Assembly (NCBI GenBank): GCA_002862965.1
Contig: PKCW01000304.1
Location: forward strand, 1 to 9,322
Direction: 5' to 3'
Source of the DNA: Pseudomonadota bacterium
Lineage (GTDB): Bacteria > Pseudomonadota > Gammaproteobacteria > UBA5335
DNA length: 9,322 nucleotides
The notes under the pieces were generated by a model. That model ran no database searches, was not told the origin of the DNA, and was given only the letters and a program-made list of their open reading frames with translations. Of this stretch, positions 5,821 to 9,322 are shown piece by piece; position 1 is the first letter of the stretch, and every line of letters begins with the position of its first letter. The position numbers were made by a program, and so were the translations under genes.

Positions 5821-6825
5821 TCAACCGCCGGTATGGTTCATGAAGCGCACGATGCGCGCCTCGCCGCCGACCTGAAAATCATGCCCGCGTGGCTTGATCG
5901 CCAGCGCCTTGACGATTGCCTCCTGCAGCGCCCCGTCATCGCCGGGCCGGTCGCGCAGAATCGCGCGCAGGTCGACCGAGTGCTCCTGACCCAGGCAGAG
6001 CAGCAAGCGGCCCTGCGCGGTCACCCGCACCCGGTTGCACTGTTCGCAGAAGTTGTGCGAATGCGGCGAGATGAAGCCGACGCGCGTGGCACTGTCCGCC
6101 ATGCGATCGTAACGGGCCGGCCCCGCCGTCCCGGCCGTGCTGCGGATCAGGGGGTAGCGCCGCGCGATGTCGGCGCGGATCCGGTCGCTGGGGTAGAAGC
6201 TCTCGGCCCGGTCGTGGGAGCGGATCGCGCCGAGCGGCATCTCCTCGATGAAGGCGATGTCGAAGCCCTGCGCGCGGGCAAAGTCGACCAGATCCAGCAC
6301 TTCATCCTCGTTGCGTCCCTTGAGGATGACGGCGTTGATCCGGATGCGGGCAAAGCCCGCCGCGCGCGCCGCCTCGAGTCCCGCCAGAACCCGCTCGAGC
6401 TTGCCGACCCGGGTGATGGCCGCAAAACGCTCGGGCCGCAGGCTGTCCAAGCTGACGTTGAGCCGGCCGACGCCCGCCGCGGCCAGTGCTCCGGCCAGTT
6501 CAGCGAGACGGGATCCGTTGGTCGTCAAGGTGAGTTCGTCGAGTCCCGGCAGGCGCGCCAGCCGTTCCAGCAGCCAGGGCAAGTCGCGCCGCACCAAGGG
6601 CTCGCCGCCGGTGATCCGGATCCGTCGCACGCCCAGCGCCACGAAGGCCCGCCCCAGGGCAAGGAGTTCCTCGAGGGCAAGAATCTCGGCCCGGGGGACG
6701 AAGCGTGTGTCCTCCGGCATGCAATACACACAGCGGAAATCGCAGCGGTCGGTCACCGAGAGGCGGACATAGTCCACGTGACGACCGAAGCGATCGACCA
6801 GCGCCTCTGGCAATTTTTCAGGCAT
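5821..6825 (-). CDS. moaA: GTP 3',8-cyclase (molybdenum cofactor biosynthesis protein A)
   Basis: MoaA is the radical SAM enzyme that converts GTP to 3',8-cyclo-GTP, the first step of molybdopterin synthesis; MoaC acts next. The N-terminal [4Fe-4S] motif is C28xxxC32xxC35 (CDFRCVYC), followed by the SAM-site motif RITGGEPLVR. The C-terminal second cluster is C260xxC263x13C277 (CEQCNRV...LLLC), and the chain ends in Gly-Gly, as MoaA needs for activity. I chose ATG 6825 (334 residues), which has GGAG 6 nt upstream (6832-6835). A TTG at 6843 would add six residues without a ribosome site. It lies 79 nt after the efflux lipoprotein gene with no convincing promoter, and 5 nt before mobA. Confidence 0.98.
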   Translation of the reverse strand: MPEKLPEALVDRFGRHVDYVRLSVTDRCDFRCVYCMPEDTRFVPRAEILALEELLALGRAFVALGVRRIRITGGEPLVRRDLPWLLERLARLPGLDELTLTTNGSRLAELAGALAAAGVGRLNVSLDSLRPERFAAITRVGKLERVLAGLEAARAAGFARIRINAVILKGRNEDEVLDLVDFARAQGFDIAFIEEMPLGAIRSHDRAESFYPSDRIRADIARRYPLIRSTAGTAGPARYDRMADSATRVGFISPHSHNFCEQCNRVRVTAQGRLLLCLGQEHSVDLRAILRDRPGDDGALQEAIVKALAIKPRGHDFQVGGEARIVRFMNHTGG

Positions 6826-6904
6826 CCCACGCTCCGCGGCCAAGCGGCCGGCAAGCGACTAGCATAACGCCGGCAGCGCCTGCGCGCCTACGGGAAGCTG
6901 AACC
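6826..6904 (-). other. Spacer between the efflux operon and moaA
   Basis: These 79 nt hold no gene. A weak -10-like TATGCT (6866-6861) has no matching -35 box. GCCGGC at 6847-6852 and 6869-6874 could pair over a 16-nt loop, but no U tract follows. I see neither a clear promoter nor a terminator, so read-through from the efflux genes is possible. It is too short for the known Moco riboswitch type. Confidence 0.5.
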
Positions 6905-8332
6905 TCATCCTGCCTGCCCATCCCCGGCAGGCAGTTGCCACCCGCCCCCCAATGCCTTGTAGAGGTCCACCAGCGCCCGCAAGCGCGACTGTTGGGTCGT
7001 GATGCGCGCCAACTCGACCGCGAACAGACTGCGTTGGGCGTCCAATACCTCGAGGTAGTCCGAATAGCCTTCATCGAAGCGGCGCTGCGCCAAGCGGGCG
7101 GTCTCGCGCAGCGCGACGATCTGACGGTCCTGCGCGGCGACACGATCGACCGCCGCGGTGCGGCTTTCGAGTGCATCCAGCACCTCCCGAAAGGCGACAC
7201 GAACGGTTTGCTGGTAGTTCACGACCGCCTGCTCGCGCCGCGCCTCGGCGGCCCGCACATTTGCCCGCGTCCGCCCGAAGTCGACGATGGGCGCGGCCAA
7301 GTCACCCGCAAACTGCCAGGTCTTCGCAGGACCGTTGAACAGTCCGCTCAGTTCCTCGCTCTGGGTACCCAGCAGACCGGTCAGCGACAGGGTCGGAAAG
7401 TAGGCCGCGCGCGCGATGCCGATTTCGGCATTGGCCGCACGCAACTGCTGCTCTGCGGCGCGAATGTCGGGTCGCCGCTCCAGCAGGCCGGACGGCAGCC
7501 CCATCGGCACATCCGGCAGGGCGGGAAAATCCTCGATGGACCGGCCCGCCATGGCGGCAGGTTGCAGAATCTCGCGCGGCGTCCCGCCGATCAGAACGCT
7601 CAGGGCGTTGACTTGGAGGGCTCTCTGCCGGCGCAGCGACGGAAGCTCGGCCTCGGCCGCCGCCAGCTCGGATTCGGCCTGCCGGAATGCCAGCTGCGAG
7701 ATCGCCCCGTTGCGGTAACGTGACTCCTGCAGCCGATAGCTCTCCTGGCGGGTCTGCACGGTCCGCTGGGCAACGTCGATCTGCTGGTCCAGCGCGCGCA
7801 GATTGAAATAACCCGTGGCCACATCCGCAGCGACCGCGAGCCTCACCGCAGCCTGAGTGGCCTCCCCGGCCACGAGCTGCGCCCGCGCCGCCTCGTTCGC
7901 CCGGGCCAGTCGTCCCCACAGGTCGATCTCGTAGCTGAGCACCGCCGCCACGCTGTAGTCGCCGACGATTTGTCCGCCGCCCGGGACAGCGGTGTCTGCG
8001 CTGCTGCGTTGGCGCGCGCCACTGGCTTGGGCTCGGAGCAATGGATAGCGCTCGGCGTCCCGCAGGTTGAGGATGGCGCGCGCTTCGGCGACCCGCGCCG
8101 CCGCCAGCGAAACGTCGGCATTGCGGGCCAATGCTTCTTCGACGAGGTCCGTCAGGACCGGATCGCCGAACGCGTGCCACCACTGCGGATCGATGCGGGC
8201 GGCCGGTGAGGCGGCGACCTTCGTCGCCTCCCACCCGTCCGGAAGATCCATTTCGGGTCGAACATGATCCGGTCCCAGCACGCAGCCGGACAGGCCAACG
8301 ACCAAGACCACAGAGGCGATCCGCTTAACCAT
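6905..8332 (-). CDS. Outer-membrane efflux lipoprotein, OprM/NodT family
   Basis: This is the TolC-type exit duct of a tripartite RND pump. The 475 residues begin with a basic, hydrophobic signal and the lipobox LSGC, giving a lipidated Cys17. The mature start [18 protein letters not shown] is typical of OprM-like proteins. Two OEP repeats follow (about 60-250 and 275-465), with Ala/Arg/Gln-rich helices, a beta-strand segment around [18 protein letters not shown], and the second-repeat landmarks [35 protein letters not shown] and [18 protein letters not shown]. It ends GGGW, usual for the family. The ATG at 8332 overlaps the pump gene stop by 8 nt, and AGGAG lies about 10 nt upstream (8343-8347). 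The substrate cannot be told from the sequence. Confidence 0.94.
   Translation of the reverse strand: MVKRIASVVLVVGLSGCVLGPDHVRPEMDLPDGWEATKVAASPAARIDPQWWHAFGDPVLTDLVEEALARNADVSLAAARVAEARAILNLRDAERYPLLRAQASGARQRSSADTAVPGGGQIVGDYSVAAVLSYEIDLWGRLARANEAARAQLVAGEATQAAVRLAVAADVATGYFNLRALDQQIDVAQRTVQTRQESYRLQESRYRNGAISQLAFRQAESELAAAEAELPSLRRQRALQVNALSVLIGGTPREILQPAAMAGRSIEDFPALPDVPMGLPSGLLERRPDIRAAEQQLRAANAEIGIARAAYFPTLSLTGLLGTQSEELSGLFNGPAKTWQFAGDLAAPIVDFGRTRANVRAAEARREQAVVNYQQTVRVAFREVLDALESRTAAVDRVAAQDRQIVALRETARLAQRRFDEGYSDYLEVLDAQRSLFAVELARITTQQSRLRALVDLYKALGGGWQLPAGDGQAG
6910..6934 (-). repeat. 9-bp inverted repeat over the last codons of the efflux lipoprotein gene
   Basis: CTGCCTGCC (6910-6918) pairs perfectly with GGCAGGCAG (6926-6934) around a 7-nt loop, three bases before the TGA. 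It encodes the end of the protein. No U tract follows, so it is not a standard intrinsic terminator. It could slow 3' decay of the efflux message or assist Rho-dependent ending. Pairing is seen; role is inferred. Confidence 0.45.
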
Positions 8333-9322
8333 GGGAGGTATGCTCCTGACCGGCGGCCCCGGCGGCAGGCTTCCGATCGGTCAACCGGCCGATCAGGACG
8401 AAGAACATGGGCACGAAGATGGTCGCCAGAAAGGTCGCCGCCAGCATGCCCCCGATCACACCGGTGCCGATGGCATGGCGGCTGGCCGATCCGGCCCCGC
8501 TGCTGATGGCGAGTGGCAACACCCCCAGCATGAAGGCCAGCGAGGTCATGACGATCGGCCGGAAACGCAGGCGCGCGCCCTGCAGCGCGGCATCGAAGAC
8601 CGACGCCCCATCGCGGCGATGGATCATGGCGAATTCCACGATCAGAATCGCGTTCTTGGCCGACAGACCAATCAGCGTCAGCAGGCCGATCTGGAAGTAG
8701 AGATCGTTTTCCAGACCCCGCAGCCAGGTCGCCGCGATGGCGCCGAAAACGGCGAACGGCACGGCGGTGACCACCGCGAAGGGCAGGCTCCAACGCTCGT
8801 ACTGGGCGGCCAGGATCAGGAACACCATCACGATCCCGAACACGAACGCCAGCGTTCCGGTGCCGGTCGTCGCGAGCTCCTGATAGGCGGACCCGATCCA
8901 CCCCACCGAGTAGTTATTGTCCAGAACTTCCTGAGAGACCGCCTGCATGGCCGCGATCGCCTGTCCCGAGCTGTAGCCGGGTGCCGGCTCGCCCAGAATC
9001 TTGGCCGCCGGAAACACATTGAAGCGCTCGACCAGATCCGGCCCCATGGTGCGCCTGACCTTGAGCAGTGCATCCAGCGGCACCAGGTTGCCATCGTTCG
9101 AGCGCACGAAGACGTGGCGCAGATCCTCCGGAGAACGACGAAAATCCGATTCCGATTGCAGATTCACCCGATAGCTGCGCCCGAACAGCGTGAAATCGTT
9201 GACGTAGAGGCTGCCGAAGGTGCTCTGCATGATGGTGAACACCTGGTTGATCGGCACGTTCAGCGCCCGCGCCTTTTCCCGGTCGAGTTCGGCGTAATAC
9301 TGGGGCGTGGCGGTGGAAAAAG
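8325..9322 (-). CDS. RND efflux pump, HAE1 (AcrB/MexB-like) family, C-terminal part (runs off the right edge)
   Basis: This inner-membrane drug/proton antiporter exports hydrophobic compounds through an adaptor and outer-membrane duct. Only the last 331 codons of a protein usually near 1040-1050 residues are visible. They cover the end of the second porter/docking region ([38 protein letters not shown]) and transmembrane helices 8-12. These begin at [73 protein letters not shown] and [19 protein letters not shown]. AcrB proton-relay residues K940, R971 and T978 correspond to K222, R252 and T259 of the fragment. The chain is about ten residues shorter past helix 12 than a long MexB-like tail would be. 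TAA overlaps the lipoprotein gene start by 8 nt. The family is secure; the substrate is not. Confidence 0.95.
   Translation of the reverse strand, partial: FSTATPQYYAELDREKARALNVPINQVFTIMQSTFGSLYVNDFTLFGRSYRVNLQSESDFRRSPEDLRHVFVRSNDGNLVPLDALLKVRRTMGPDLVERFNVFPAAKILGEPAPGYSSGQAIAAMQAVSQEVLDNNYSVGWIGSAYQELATTGTGTLAFVFGIVMVFLILAAQYERWSLPFAVVTAVPFAVFGAIAATWLRGLENDLYFQIGLLTLIGLSAKNAILIVEFAMIHRRDGASVFDAALQGARLRFRPIVMTSLAFMLGVLPLAISSGAGSASRHAIGTGVIGGMLAATFLATIFVPMFFVLIGRLTDRKPAAGAAGQEHTSHG

Noticed and set aside
4159..6867. Two 344-codon plus-strand frames opposite moeA and moaA
   Set aside because: Both mirror well-identified minus-strand genes, have Arg/Gly/Pro-rich low-meaning products and no family motifs.
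6826..6904. Molybdenum-cofactor riboswitch or promoter ahead of moaA
   Set aside because: The spacer is too short for the known Moco RNA element, and the lone TATGCT has no -35 partner at 16-18 bp.
1..9322. CRISPR array, insertion sequence, attachment site, phage or defence genes
   Set aside because: No repeated spacer pattern, transposase, integrase or terminal repeats were seen. tRNA-Val is intact, with no duplicated 3' fragment noticed in the window.

Overview
The window reads as a GC-rich gammaproteobacterial chromosome segment. The gene order thrS-infC-rpmI-rplT-pheS, the sequence similarity of these proteins to their E. coli counterparts, and the MoaA/MobA/MoeA and RND-efflux families all fit this; a purple-sulfur-type lineage such as Chromatiales is possible but cannot be proved from the sequence. 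Every gene I can support lies on the minus strand, so the biology reads from the right edge to the left edge. The long plus-strand open frames are mirror images of high-GC genes.

Right block (about 9322-6905): the C-terminal third of an HAE1-type (AcrB/MexB-like) RND pump, overlapping by 8 nt an OprM/NodT-type outer-membrane lipoprotein. Together they are the end of a tripartite efflux operon whose adaptor and pump N-terminus lie outside the window.

Middle block (about 6825-3967): a compact molybdenum-cofactor group, moaA (radical SAM GTP 3',8-cyclase), mobA (molybdopterin guanylyltransferase) and moeA (molybdate insertion). The genes are nearly abutting or overlapping. It covers the first step and the last two steps of the pathway; moaC, moaD/E and moeB must be elsewhere.

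Left block (3863-1): a strong sigma70 promoter with a GC-rich discriminator fires tRNA-Val(GAC). The tRNA is followed at 67 nt, without a visible terminator, by thrS, infC, rpmI, rplT and the 5' end of pheS. This is the classic translation-apparatus operon.

I see no new multi-gene system, mobile element or CRISPR array. The noteworthy signals are regulatory. (1) The thrS leader holds a hairpin whose loop carries UUCGUAU, a candidate threonyl anticodon mimic like the known E. coli ThrRS autorepression operator. (2) infC has no ATG/GTG/TTG at a usable position and appears to start at AUC behind a perfect GGAGG, a variant of the AUU start that underlies IF3 autoregulation. (3) A perfect 10-bp hairpin lies between rplT and pheS, where E. 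coli has the pheST attenuator, but without a Phe-rich leader peptide. (4) A 9-bp hairpin overlaps the last codons of the efflux lipoprotein gene.
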